DNA of 64,000 nucleotides from assembly GCF_000227135.1 (NCBI RefSeq), contig NC_018245.1:1-64000 (forward strand), given 5' to 3'. The position numbers and the translations under genes were made by a program. Below, one piece after another: positions 19,337 through 29,223 of this stretch. Under the pieces are notes generated by a model that saw nothing but the letters and a program-made list of their open reading frames with translations, was not told the DNA's origin and made no database searches. The stretch's first letter is position 1; each line of letters starts with the position of its first letter. Source of the DNA: Leishmania donovani (lineage: Eukaryota; Euglenozoa; Kinetoplastea; Trypanosomatida; Trypanosomatidae).

Positions 19337-21511
19337 TCAACGACGGCGTGGGGGTGGCTTTGGGCGGTTCACTGTGTTCGCACATCGCGGAATATGACGC
19401 GCCGCGACGTCGGGCGCAAAGCGGCGCTGGCAATGGGGACAGGGCACGTAATCGGGATTCGTCGAGTACGTTGGTGGTGGCAAGTCCTTGGCGGTTCCGC
19501 CTGCTTTCAAGACTTGATCCACCTGCCGAGCCTCGCGCAGCGCGCGGCGAAACAATTCACTCTCCGCCTTCCAATCGCGCTTCGGGGCAGTCGGCTGCGA
19601 CCCGGCAGAGGGCTTCGCTGCGGCAATGGCCCCCTCTGGCAGCCGCTGCTTTGTTGCATTGAAGACGCGCCGCTTCTTCTGCGAGCCGCAGATGCGCTCA
19701 TGCTTTGCCAGAGACTCGGAGGCAAACCGGCGACCACAGTGACTGCACGGCACCCGCTCCAGGTCATCTTCAGCGTATGCGCGGGACTCATCATCAGTGT
19801 GTTCTTCGGTAGGGGGGCAGGCGCTGCGCGTCGCGGGTCGTGCCGGAGCGGCAGAGCTGGCCACCGGCGCTGTGGTGGTTTTGGCTGGTTCGCTCGCAGA
19901 GGGCTGCTGTGGCCTGCTTGTCATCGCGGCCTTCAGGCGTGCAACATGGGATGGCGGTAGTGTGCCGTCAGCACGACGAGGCGGACCACCGTCTTTTGTG
20001 GTGGGCACCTTCAGTGCCTCTAGTCGCCCTCCGCAGTCCTCGCAAAAAACAGCCGTTGTGTCCTCCACAGTTTCGTTGCACTTGGCGCAATAAAGCACCG
20101 CCTTGTGCTCAGTAGAACCTCCCGCACGGAAGGAAGGAGGCGTAGCAGCTGCTCCTGCTGCTGCAGGGGCTGGGGTGAGATCGGCATCGCCAAGCGCGGC
20201 GCCGCAGTTGTCGCAAAAGTTGCCGTCGGCGTCGCTGATCGCCTCGCACGCCGGGCACACGACGCTGCGCACCGTTGACGCGTGCTTGTTCGGCCCGCCT
20301 GGGGTACGCTCATGCGCCGACGCGCCTTGAACGGGCTGCCCGCACGTTCCGCAAAACCGCGAGCCATGCGGGATGCGCTCCCCACAGTGCTGGCACGGGC
20401 TGGAGAGCTGCTTGGACACGAAGCTGTGACCGCAATCGCGACAGAACTTCGCATCGGCGTCGTACTCCACTGCATCGCACTGCGGACACACGCGGCTCTC
20501 AGCGGGGAGGGTGGAGTGGCGAGTGAGCCGGTTGCGCTTCGGGTGAATCCAGTCCTCGCCGGCGGAGGAGGTCGGCGGGTCTTGCTTCTGCTGCTGCTTC
20601 TCACTGCGCGGTGTCTGATCACCGACGCTGGCCTTTGGGGCGGCAGTCTCCGCTGGTGTCGTCGCCGTTGTGGACGTTGGACATCTGGCGCCCCCAGCCG
20701 CCTTTGCCTTGCGTGGAGAGGTTGGCTTGGGTGGATTGTCGGGGCGGCATGAGCGCAAGTGCACCACTAGCCGATCTGGCAAGAATCTGCGACTGCAGTT
20801 GGGGCACTCCTCTAGGTTGTTCATGAACTCCTGGAACTGCTCCTCGGCCTGCTCGCGCGGTGAGGCGCCGGGGCGGCCGCGCCAATTCACCGTGTCGGGG
20901 TGCTTTGGAGGGTGGCCACGCGAGCGTGGGTCGGCGTTCTGCCACTGTGCCAGCTTCTTTTCGTAGCACTGCGGCACGTGGATCCCGATGGAGGCGGTGC
21001 CGAACTGCTGCCCGCACAAGTAACACGTCGGGAGAAGCGGGGGGCCGGGGGAGAGCGACCGGCGTCCGGCCGCGCGCCGCGGCTCGCTCTTGGGTTTGCC
21101 GCCTCCTGGTGTGCTACCCCCACCCCCGTCCGCCTTCATTTTGGAGGGTGGGACGCCAACCTTGCCATCACCTTTGCAGCCGCGCAGGTGCACGGGCAGC
21201 CGGTCTGGCAGAAATGTGCGGGCGCAGTGCGGACACGCAACTAGCTGGGAGTTGAACTCTTGATATTGTTCTTTATTGATGGCCTCAACCGAGGCACCGT
21301 TGCCGCCTTTCCACTTAACCGTGTCGGGGTGCTTGGGCTTTGGGCCTCGGACAGCCGGGTCAGTCACTTCCCACTGACTGAGCTTCTTCTGGTAGCACTG
21401 GGGGACATGAATGCCAATGGAGGCGCTACCGAACTGCTGACCGCACAGATAGCAGACGCGGAACTGAGGGCGGTGAGCCGCCGGCTTCACCTCCGTTAAT
21501 AAAGGAGGCAT
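19337..21511 (-). CDS. Multi-zinc-finger protein (C2HC and zinc-ribbon modules)
   Basis: A 724-residue protein with at least ten metal-binding motifs. Near the N-terminus two copies of a module of about 95 residues stand in tandem (about 18-111 and 161-255). Each has a C2HC finger (CYLCGQQFGxASIGIHVPQC), a KHPDTVxW segment and a second finger (CPxCxRxFLPDRLxVHLRxC). The middle part carries four zinc ribbons of C-x2-C...C-x2-C type, e.g. CPQCDAVEYDADAKFCRDC and CPACEAISDADGNFCDNC. Two more C2HC fingers follow (CSHCGRRFASESLAKHERIC; CPHCQRRFAPDVAARHIPRC). Linkers are Pro/Ser/Thr/Ala-rich. The C2HC type resembles ZNF474/ZC2HC1 proteins, often found in flagellated cells. Nucleic acid or protein binding is possible; no catalytic domain is seen. 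Start ATG at 21511. Confidence 0.9.
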   Translation of the reverse strand: MPPLLTEVKPAAHRPQFRVCYLCGQQFGSASIGIHVPQCYQKKLSQWEVTDPAVRGPKPKHPDTVKWKGGNGASVEAINKEQYQEFNSQLVACPHCARTFLPDRLPVHLRGCKGDGKVGVPPSKMKADGGGGSTPGGGKPKSEPRRAAGRRSLSPGPPLLPTCYLCGQQFGTASIGIHVPQCYEKKLAQWQNADPRSRGHPPKHPDTVNWRGRPGASPREQAEEQFQEFMNNLEECPNCSRRFLPDRLVVHLRSCRPDNPPKPTSPRKAKAAGGARCPTSTTATTPAETAAPKASVGDQTPRSEKQQQKQDPPTSSAGEDWIHPKRNRLTRHSTLPAESRVCPQCDAVEYDADAKFCRDCGHSFVSKQLSSPCQHCGERIPHGSRFCGTCGQPVQGASAHERTPGGPNKHASTVRSVVCPACEAISDADGNFCDNCGAALGDADLTPAPAAAGAAATPPSFRAGGSTEHKAVLYCAKCNETVEDTTAVFCEDCGGRLEALKVPTTKDGGPPRRADGTLPPSHVARLKAAMTSRPQQPSASEPAKTTTAPVASSAAPARPATRSACPPTEEHTDDESRAYAEDDLERVPCSHCGRRFASESLAKHERICGSQKKRRVFNATKQRLPEGAIAAAKPSAGSQPTAPKRDWKAESELFRRALREARQVDQVLKAGGTAKDLPPPTYSTNPDYVPCPHCQRRFAPDVAARHIPRCANTVNRPKPPPRRR

Positions 21512-22656
21512 CGTTTCTCTCTTCTCGCGGCTTTGGAAGGACTAGTGCCACGTCCGAAAGAAGCTTCAAGTGCGCACGGCTTTCACCCGCAGAGAGTCCT
21601 TCTTTCCACACCCCGCACCGGAGACGGGGAAGGGCCAAACAAAAAGGCAAAGTGGAAGAGAAACGGTGGTGCAAAGGGGGGAGTCGCGGCGAAGGCGAAA
21701 GGACGACGACGTCTGCGCGAAACAGGAACGGTCACCGACATGGGAGGTGGGGAGTGAGCGAGACCGTGGCATAGAAAGCGGCTCAGAACATGATGGATTG
21801 CCATGGCAAGGGGGCGGGCGAGGGCCCCCGCTCAACCTCTGAGATGATGTCTACACAAAACAGAGGTGGCGGGGAAAAAGGAGAGGCGAGCGGAGCACGC
21901 TGGAAGGCAGCGTGCAGAGAGAGAGAGAGAAAAGCCGCGGGTCGGACAACACAAAAACGGAGATCTGGTGGAGTCACCTCCGCGGGAGCACGAAAATATC
22001 GGCTACGATATCTCCACGTTGAGCTGAAGATCAGTTGCCTCCATCGCGTTTCGTTTCGTGATTTGATTGGGGCGCTGCACGCCCATGTATACACGAGCCA
22101 AGCATAGTAAATAACCCCTACACAGAGGCGGGTGGGGAGGGGGGCGGTGCGGGAGATGTGGAAGCGATATCGGATGAGGGAAGAACATACAGGAAAAGAG
22201 GGTGCTACACGCCATTAGTGCTGCTAACGGCGGAAGAGAAAATCGAAGATAGGGGGTGGCACAGACGCATACCTCACACACCAACAATCAGAGTTACCGG
22301 CAGCCGACACGGCAAGCAGAAAGGCACACGCACGCCCCCCACCGAAGAACAAGAGACACACGGCACTCGTGATCTGGAAAAGCACGCATCGGCCACAATA
22401 CCAGGTCGGGAGCAGAGGAGCATGAAGAGGGGGACGAGAGGTGGAGGGTGAAAGACACGCACCAGCAGCTCAGAGACGGGAGAAAGCGGAAGAAACCCAG
22501 CTTTGTCTCAGTCGCGAGCATAGGGTTGTGCACCCCTTCAGTAGACTGGCGAGACGCAAGTAAGCACGGGCATAAGCCTCTTCCCATCCCTCTCCCTGCA
22601 TCCGCTCCATACAGTTGAGAAAGAAATATAAAAAAAGTGAAACCAAGGCGCTACGT
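21512..22656. other. Intergenic region, zinc-finger gene to NDUFA9-like gene
   Basis: About 1.1 kb, purine-rich on the plus strand (21600-21760, 21900-21960 with a GA repeat). Suits processing signals of the minus transcript. No gene seen. Confidence 0.6.
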
Positions 22657-24096
22657 CTACTGAATCGCTGTGGGACCGGGCTGCGTGACGTTCGATGGGT
22701 ACTTGGCGCCCTCCAGCGGCTTGATGCGGAACTGCTGACCGGGGTAGATCTCCTGAGCAAGGGCCTCGAGGCCATCGGTGCGGCCGAAGCCCGGCTCTGC
22801 CTTCGCGCGATAGATGCCGAACTTCTTCGCCGCCTCCTCCTCCTGCCGAAAGGCAGCCTTGTCCGCCGCCTCCAGCTCCTTGAAGGCGATGTCCAGCTCA
22901 TGCAAGGGGGCGAGCTTTCGGATGCCACGTTCAACCTCGGCAGCCTCGCGGATGGTGTGTGGCGTGTACGCGATACGCTCCCAGCTCGCCAGCCGATCGA
23001 AAAGAGTGCTACGGCGGTTCACCTGATCCAGCTCGAAGGTGAGGACGTAGTTGTCGTCGAACCACGGGTTGGGCACCGTCCAGGCGGCAAGCTTGCCAAA
23101 GAAGCGACCGAAACCGCGGTAGCACGGCACTACAAGGCGCTTCTCGAAGTGGCGAGCAATCTCCCGGAACGCCTCCACGTGGCTCAGCGTCTGCGGGCCA
23201 CCAAGGTCGAACTTGTAGCGCACGGCACGGTGGGACATGGAGCACCGCACGACGGCACGCGCGGCGTCAACGACCCACGTGGGCTGCACCTGCGTGTTCG
23301 GGAAGCATGCTGGGTAGATGTAGCGGCCCAGACCGCGGTAGCGGTAGTTCTTGCCGTATAGTGGGCCGAAGCGAATAATGGTGGCGTCCGGGTGGTTGGC
23401 ACCGACGGCATCTTCTCCGCGGGCGCGGAAGTCGACGTAGTTCGACTCTGATGCAAAAGTGGCGTCGAGGCCGTTGCAGAAAATGACACGCTCTGCTCGT
23501 ACGCTGCGCGCAGTCCAGCTGACGTTTGTAGCGCCGATCAGGAACACGTCATGATGGCTATTGTTGGCGTATTCGGCGTGGTAGTCGACAGCGAAAATAA
23601 GAGTGTCGCTCCCGTTTGCGGCGACGTTGACTTGAATCCGGTCTGTCACGTCGCACTCGTGCAGCTCTAGCTTGTCTGGGTGATTGCGCAGGAGGCCGTC
23701 AAGGTCGGATCCTTGCGGGATGAGCGTGGGGTAGCGCGTGGTGGCGCGTACCTTTTCGATGTCTGGGTGCTCGCACAGCTCCCGCACAATCTCAGCTCCG
23801 AGGTAGCCGCTGGCGCCAAAGACGGTGACGCGCTTCGCTGGCTTCGGGTTGAGGCGACGCCGCTCGTGCGGCAGGCGCACAGCAGGGTTTGGCAAAAGCA
23901 TCGTAGCCCAATATGGGCCGCGCTCGTAGCCGAAGCCACCGCCCGTAGTCTTCGGCTTCTGGGTCGGGTACATTTGGCACAAGTCCTTGCGGTCGAGGAA
24001 CATGGACTCGGGCTGGTGACCGAACGGGTCCCAGAAGGTGCGCACAGCGCCTACGGTGGCGACGGCACACGCCGACCTGACTGAAAACCGCTGCAT
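22657..24096 (-). CDS. NDUFA9: NDUFA9-like complex I subunit (atypical SDR)
   Basis: A 479-residue protein with a Rossmann nucleotide-binding motif, VTVFGASGYLGAEIVREL (about 84-101, G-x-x-G-x-x-G). It keeps the plan of atypical short-chain dehydrogenases: N-terminal dinucleotide fold, a central NVSWTARS region, then ATIIRFGPLYGKNYRY and YKFDLGGPQTLSHVEAFREIARHF typical of the 39-kDa subunit of NADH:ubiquinone oxidoreductase. The Y-x3-K pair of active SDRs is not evident, as in NDUFA9. About 80 residues precede the fold, starting MQRFSVRSACAVATVGAVRT, a good mitochondrial presequence. The frame extends four codons to a GTG at 24108; the ATG at 24096 is preferred. The C-terminal part is a helical extension longer than in animals. 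It could instead be a related SDR of unknown role. Confidence 0.75.
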   Translation of the reverse strand: MQRFSVRSACAVATVGAVRTFWDPFGHQPESMFLDRKDLCQMYPTQKPKTTGGGFGYERGPYWATMLLPNPAVRLPHERRRLNPKPAKRVTVFGASGYLGAEIVRELCEHPDIEKVRATTRYPTLIPQGSDLDGLLRNHPDKLELHECDVTDRIQVNVAANGSDTLIFAVDYHAEYANNSHHDVFLIGATNVSWTARSVRAERVIFCNGLDATFASESNYVDFRARGEDAVGANHPDATIIRFGPLYGKNYRYRGLGRYIYPACFPNTQVQPTWVVDAARAVVRCSMSHRAVRYKFDLGGPQTLSHVEAFREIARHFEKRLVVPCYRGFGRFFGKLAAWTVPNPWFDDNYVLTFELDQVNRRSTLFDRLASWERIAYTPHTIREAAEVERGIRKLAPLHELDIAFKELEAADKAAFRQEEEAAKKFGIYRAKAEPGFGRTDGLEALAQEIYPGQQFRIKPLEGAKYPSNVTQPGPTAIQ

Positions 24097-25467
24097 GCCT
24101 AATAGCACACGTTAATTTGAAGGGTTGCTGTGTTACTGCCTTTTTTGAGGGGCTGAGAAACAGCAACTAAGCAGAATGGGTCGGGGAAGGAGAGTCAGGC
24201 AAGAAAGGTGTAAGACAGCGTGCTACACGCTACCGTTTCTTCACCCCTCTCTACTGTGTTTTGTGTGTGCGTACTACTTATCGCGGCCTTCGCTCACTTG
24301 TCGGCAAGGCTGCGAGTGTCTGTTGCTTTCGCCGCGACGCCGGTAATGCTCGGGCAGCGGGAAACGGGGAGGGGAAAAAAAAACAAGAAGCCCGAGAATA
24401 AAAAAAGATGCTCCTATACTGCTATGACCTCGGTGCTTTGCGTGCGAGCACAGCAGCCAGCGAAAAAAAAAAGTGCACGCACGCGGCTGAGCAACACCAA
24501 CAAAAAAAGTATCAGTGCCGAAAACGAGCGGAAGGAAAGGAAGGAAGGGGTCGGAAAATAGAAGCAGAGCTGAGGAGCACGGCTGCTTGTACATTTTGAG
24601 CGCAAGAAGCTACGCGTGGGGGGGGAGGAGGAGGAAGAGGAGGGGGGAGGGTCCGCATTCGTTTTTGAACGGAGAAAACTGAAATGAGCACCGTATCCTC
24701 TAAAAGCGTCTGTGAAACGTTACACCAGATGCGTCTACCGCCGGCCTGGGCCCCACAACACGCTTAGGCATCGTTCTCTTTTTAGTTGTCGTTTATGTTC
24801 ACAGGTTCAACTAATCTTCTTAGGCACCTCTCGGCCCCCTACAGCGTGTGCTCCCGCGCCTGACACGACACTATTGGATGAAACACATGACCACAAAAAG
24901 AGCTGCACAACGAGCATGCAGTGCGCCTTGCCACCTGTTCCGGGTCGCACAAAGAAGAGTGTGATGGCTTTCGCTCCTCACGTCTCCCACCTGCCCGCGA
25001 CAGAGCGCTGCGAACAGCCAAATTATCGTCTTCCCTTGTGTAGCCTCATATCCCCAGAAAGATTTCTCTCTTGTCGCGCACAATGTGTGCTTCATGGCTG
25101 CTCTACGCCTCGCATTGCAGCTCTGACGCCCCCCCCCTTCTCAGGAATCGCGCATTGCCGTTCTCCTCGAACAGCATGTGCGCGTAACTAGCACGGTCGT
25201 GGCGCAAAAGGAGAGGCGGAACATCGATACGCATCGCTCAAAAGAATACAGGGCAGAGAAGGTAAGGTGCACAGTCATGGGTAAGAGAACAGGGTGGGGA
25301 GGTGAGCGTGCATGCTTCCACTCCTTCTAGTACCCATGGCGATAGAGGAGCAGTCTATAGGTCTGTTATCGACTCCCTCATTCGGCGCCTAGGCACCCTC
25401 GTGCACAACACCACCAGCAGCCGCACCAGGCTATCGACATTGGCTGCGTATCGAAGCGCTGGGGCGC
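24097..25467. other. Intergenic region, NDUFA9-like gene to glucosidase II
   Basis: About 1.4 kb. The left part (24360-24560) is A-rich on the plus strand, giving T-rich tracts on the transcribed strand. A G9 run followed by GGA repeats lies at about 24618-24650. 24730-25190 is less biased and slightly pyrimidine-rich on the plus strand. No gene is supported. Confidence 0.6.
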
Positions 25468-27906
25468 CTATTCATTCTCAAACGAGATGATCCAGTCGGC
25501 CGCCACGAGGACGCTGGGCTTGCGGACAACCACGGTCTGTCCCAGCTGCTCGAACTCGAGCGGCGTCGCCACCTCCGTCTCGTCCACGCGGGTGTTCAAG
25601 ACCGCCTTGCTGACCTTGCCAACGTAGCCGTAGATCACAACACGCTCGACGGCGTTGACGGCGTTGTAAAGCCCTGAGGTCCCCGGGGAGTTCGGGTAGG
25701 CGCTGTTCTGGAGCACCTGATTCGAGTAGGAGAATGCGCGGTGCACAAAGGCGCCCTTTTTGTAATCGTAGGTGGTACCATCGTCAATGTACAGGTCCCC
25801 GTAGCTGTTTCCCTGCGCGTTGAGGGCCACGAAGAGCGTGAAAGGGTCCAGGCGGGCTGCAAAGCTGCTGCGCCGAAGCCGCAACTTCATTGGGACAATG
25901 TGGCCACCACGCAGGAACATCGGTATCGTATCTTTGTCCACTGGCATTGTGTGCTGTCCGACTGCCAGCTCGCCCGAGAAGTAGTTGTACCACAGCGCTT
26001 CCTTGGGCAGCGGCACCGTCACCTCCGTCACGCTCGGCTTCACTACTGGCCGCACTAGAATGGAGGGGCCGAAGAGGTAAGTGTTCTGCACCTCGCGCAA
26101 CTCCGACTGCCTAGGGAATTCGTAGAAGAGAGGGCGCATGATGGTGTTGCCCTCGGTATGCGCGTGGTAGAAAGTAGTGTAGAGGTACGGCAGCATGGCG
26201 TACCGCAGCGCCAAGGCGCTTCGAACAAGAGACTGGGCCTCAGCCGAGAACGTCCACGGCTCGCGACGCTTCGTATCGAGGTGGGAGTGGGCGCGGTAAA
26301 ACGGCACAAAGACACCGGCCTGCATCCACCGCACAAACAGCTCCTCCTCGGGGTCGAAGAAGAAGCCACCAATGTCGCAGCCGCAGAAAGGGTAGTTTGA
26401 GATGGACAAGGAGAGCAGCTCTGGAATGCTGTTCTCCAGGTGGTCCCAGCGGGCCATGTTGTCGCCCGTCCACATCGCCGCATACCGCTGCGACCCAGAA
26501 AAGAAGCTTCGCGTAAGGATGAAAGGACGCTCGGGCGCCGTGTTGGGGCCGCCGGCTTCGAGCATTCCTTTGTGGACAGCCTGGACCGAGTAGAAGCTGT
26601 ACGCGTTGTGCACAAAACGATGCTCGACGGTATGGCCATTGTCCAGGCTGTGCACCGCCGTCTTGGGCATGGTGCCCCTCTCGCCACCGAACACTGACGG
26701 CTCGTTCATGTCCACCCAGGTGTGGATGTCGCGGCTGCCGCCCGGGTAGCGGTCATCGTGGAAGAACTGCGAGTACCAGACGCGCGTGCGTGTGTTGAAG
26801 AAGTCCGGCCACGAGCTGCTCCCCGGCCAGCATTTGCCCACGTAGTCCTCCCCAGAGGCATCTTTGACGTAGTAGCCACCCTTCTGAGCCTCATTGTGCA
26901 CGTAATACCCCTCGTCGCGCTTCACGTGCGGGTCCCTGACAGTGACCAACTTTCGACCCTTGGACGCCAGGGCGTCCGTCAGTGCCTTGGGGTCAGGGAA
27001 GGTGTAGGGGTCCCACGTGAAGTACTTTTTCTTGTCGGTGTGCTCGATGTCAAGCCACAGCACGTCGTACGGCATATTATGAGTATCGAAGCCCTCGTCC
27101 ACGGAGAGGCAGTCCTTCGTGTTCAAGTAGTTCCAGCGGCACTGGTGCAGTCCCAGACTGAAGTAGGGTGGCATCACCGTCGCTCCAGTGAGAGCCGCGT
27201 GCTGCTGCTGCACCTTTGTCGGAGTGGGGCCCGGCAGGAAAAAGATGTCGATCGCGCCGACCTCGGGCTTCCATTGACACGACGGTGCCGCACTGTCGGC
27301 GCTGACGCCCACATTGGTCTCAGACGGGTTGAGAAAGAGAACGCCGCACGTGGACTTCGGCGCGTACGCCATGATAAAGGGGATGACGCCGTAGAGCGCC
27401 TCGGTACTGTTTACCGAATACTGGAAGGTGTCCGTGTTGTACATTTCGTACACGTTCCCCCCTCGCAGCGGCAGGTCCGCTGCGTGTTCGGCCAGGCCGT
27501 ACATCGTCTGTGCAGCAGGGAATGTGAAGTTGACCTCCGGCGCCGCCATCGCGTCGGCGAATGCGGTCACCTCTACGAGTGAGCTCCCGTGGCACGAGAA
27601 CTCGAAGCGCACATGCGGAGGCGCCATGCTAATCGTCAGCATGCACTTCCCGTGTGGGATGCTCCACTGCGCGTCGCTAGCTCCTTTGGTAGCCTGTAAT
27701 GCCACAGCGTCTGGCAGGATGATGCCATCGGGCTGATATGTCCACTTGTCCCCCGGCTTCGCAGTCAGTCGCACCACATCGTTTGGGTAGCCGATCGCCT
27801 CCAATGCCAGACCGCCCTCTGTCGTTACCACGGTCACCGCCGAGGCGACGGTGGTCACCAGCAGGAGTAGTGCAAAAACAATCGGGGCCATATGAGAACG
27901 TCGCAT
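25468..27906 (-). CDS. Glucosidase II alpha subunit (GH31), ER
   Basis: An 812-residue glycoside hydrolase family 31 protein. The N-terminal hydrophobic stretch MAPIVFALLLLVTTVASA is a signal peptide. The catalytic (beta/alpha)8 barrel carries WVDMNEPSVF (about 395-404), whose first Asp is the nucleophile, and MWTGDNMARWDHL (about 477-489), whose Asp is the acid/base. LWLDIEHTDKKKYFTWD and FCGCDIGGFF are further family blocks. Glucosidase II trims glucose from N-glycans in the ER lumen. Trypanosomatids transfer non-glucosylated glycans, so its substrate is the glucose added by UGGT in the calreticulin cycle. The C-terminus (ISFENE) has no KDEL-type signal; retention would depend on the beta subunit. 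The open frame starts with TTG at 27924; ATGs at 27906 and 27891 both give the signal peptide. Confidence 0.93.
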   Translation of the reverse strand: MRRSHMAPIVFALLLLVTTVASAVTVVTTEGGLALEAIGYPNDVVRLTAKPGDKWTYQPDGIILPDAVALQATKGASDAQWSIPHGKCMLTISMAPPHVRFEFSCHGSSLVEVTAFADAMAAPEVNFTFPAAQTMYGLAEHAADLPLRGGNVYEMYNTDTFQYSVNSTEALYGVIPFIMAYAPKSTCGVLFLNPSETNVGVSADSAAPSCQWKPEVGAIDIFFLPGPTPTKVQQQHAALTGATVMPPYFSLGLHQCRWNYLNTKDCLSVDEGFDTHNMPYDVLWLDIEHTDKKKYFTWDPYTFPDPKALTDALASKGRKLVTVRDPHVKRDEGYYVHNEAQKGGYYVKDASGEDYVGKCWPGSSSWPDFFNTRTRVWYSQFFHDDRYPGGSRDIHTWVDMNEPSVFGGERGTMPKTAVHSLDNGHTVEHRFVHNAYSFYSVQAVHKGMLEAGGPNTAPERPFILTRSFFSGSQRYAAMWTGDNMARWDHLENSIPELLSLSISNYPFCGCDIGGFFFDPEEELFVRWMQAGVFVPFYRAHSHLDTKRREPWTFSAEAQSLVRSALALRYAMLPYLYTTFYHAHTEGNTIMRPLFYEFPRQSELREVQNTYLFGPSILVRPVVKPSVTEVTVPLPKEALWYNYFSGELAVGQHTMPVDKDTIPMFLRGGHIVPMKLRLRRSSFAARLDPFTLFVALNAQGNSYGDLYIDDGTTYDYKKGAFVHRAFSYSNQVLQNSAYPNSPGTSGLYNAVNAVERVVIYGYVGKVSKAVLNTRVDETEVATPLEFEQLGQTVVVRKPSVLVAADWIISFENE

Positions 27907-28692
27907 CCCTGGCGGCGGTGCCAAGCCACGGACGAGGGTCGAAAGAGAGAGAGGACTTAAGGAGAAGTGTACAGATAAAATAGCGCCTGCTGTGCAAGCG
28001 TATCGTGCAGCAAACGCGCCACAGCCAACGGGCCCACGATGCCAACCGTCCAGTGTTGGGCCGAGAAGGGCGGCGGGGGTGCGTCAACAACGCAGATCGG
28101 AACGCAAGAAGAGAAGAAACGAGCATAAAAGAAGAAGACAGAAAAGACTATTTCACAGAGGGCCCACTCTCACACTGGAGGAGGAGGGGGAGTTGGCCCA
28201 GAGAGAATACCAAGGTAAGAAAGAGTGCCCCTGTCGATGTACAGCGCGTGTCCGTCACAACCAATGGCATGGGGAGAGTGAGGAAGGTATCAAGCAAAAA
28301 GATGAAGAGCAGAAACGGCCAAAGAAGAACATTGTGTGAGAGAGCGAGACGCATGCGAGCAGCACATGCCCAGGGACACCGTAGCCGCAGAACGGACGGG
28401 AGGGAGGGGGAAAAGCTGAGATGATCAACACAGCAGACGCAGTGAGAGAGGTGCACGCTAGGCTCAACGGCTGAAGAGGTGCACTGTGTTACTGCTCGTT
28501 TCATCTATTCTCTGTGTCGGTGTGCGCACGTATTACGGCACGTTGTGCCGATAAGGAAGAGCAGCCGGTACTTCTTGGCCAGCAGGTCCTTGCAACCGCC
28601 TGCAACGGCGCGCGCAGGTGTTCACATAGCGCGCGCCCATCACCGGAGAGAGGATGTCCCTCTTCGTTTCCTAGCACAAGACAGGTACACTA
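27907..28692. other. Intergenic region, glucosidase II to PNKP-like gene
   Basis: About 785 bases. 28087-28150 is almost pure purine on the plus strand (AAGAAGAGAAGAAAC...), a strong pyrimidine tract for splicing of the glucosidase mRNA; the AG complementary to about 27989-27990 is one possible acceptor. No gene. Confidence 0.6.
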
Positions 28693-29191
28693 CTACCGCT
28701 GGCGTCGCAGCTCCTTCTCGTCCACGTAGGTCAGTGACGCGTTGCGTGCAAACTCGACGTGCAGCTTGTTAAGAAATTCGGAGCCCCGATCGCTGCTCCC
28801 GACCACGGCTGCCGTCTTAGGGTCTGGTAAAAACGACGTGTTCAGCTCCGAAATGAAGAAAGTCAGCAGACCGGCCTGCGGAAGCACCAGGGACAGCTCC
28901 AGCCCTTGCTTTTGCGCCGCAGTTACACAAGACATGGCGGAAAGAACGACCGTAACAGTGAGGTTCGGGCACCCCTTGCGACACAGCCGCACCACCGGCG
29001 CCAACGTCTGCTCCACCGTGTAGCGACTGCCGTGGTGCAGTACAGGGTAGTGCTCGAGGAAGACGATGCGGAAGCCGCGCTCAGCGAAGGTGTTCATGTC
29101 CGCCAGAACTTCATCCTTGAGCAAGAGCTCCTCCTCCTCCTCCGGTGGCGTACCCCTTCCTGTTGTACCATCTTCGTCGATGTGGCGCCGA

Positions 29192-29223
<32 letters not shown>

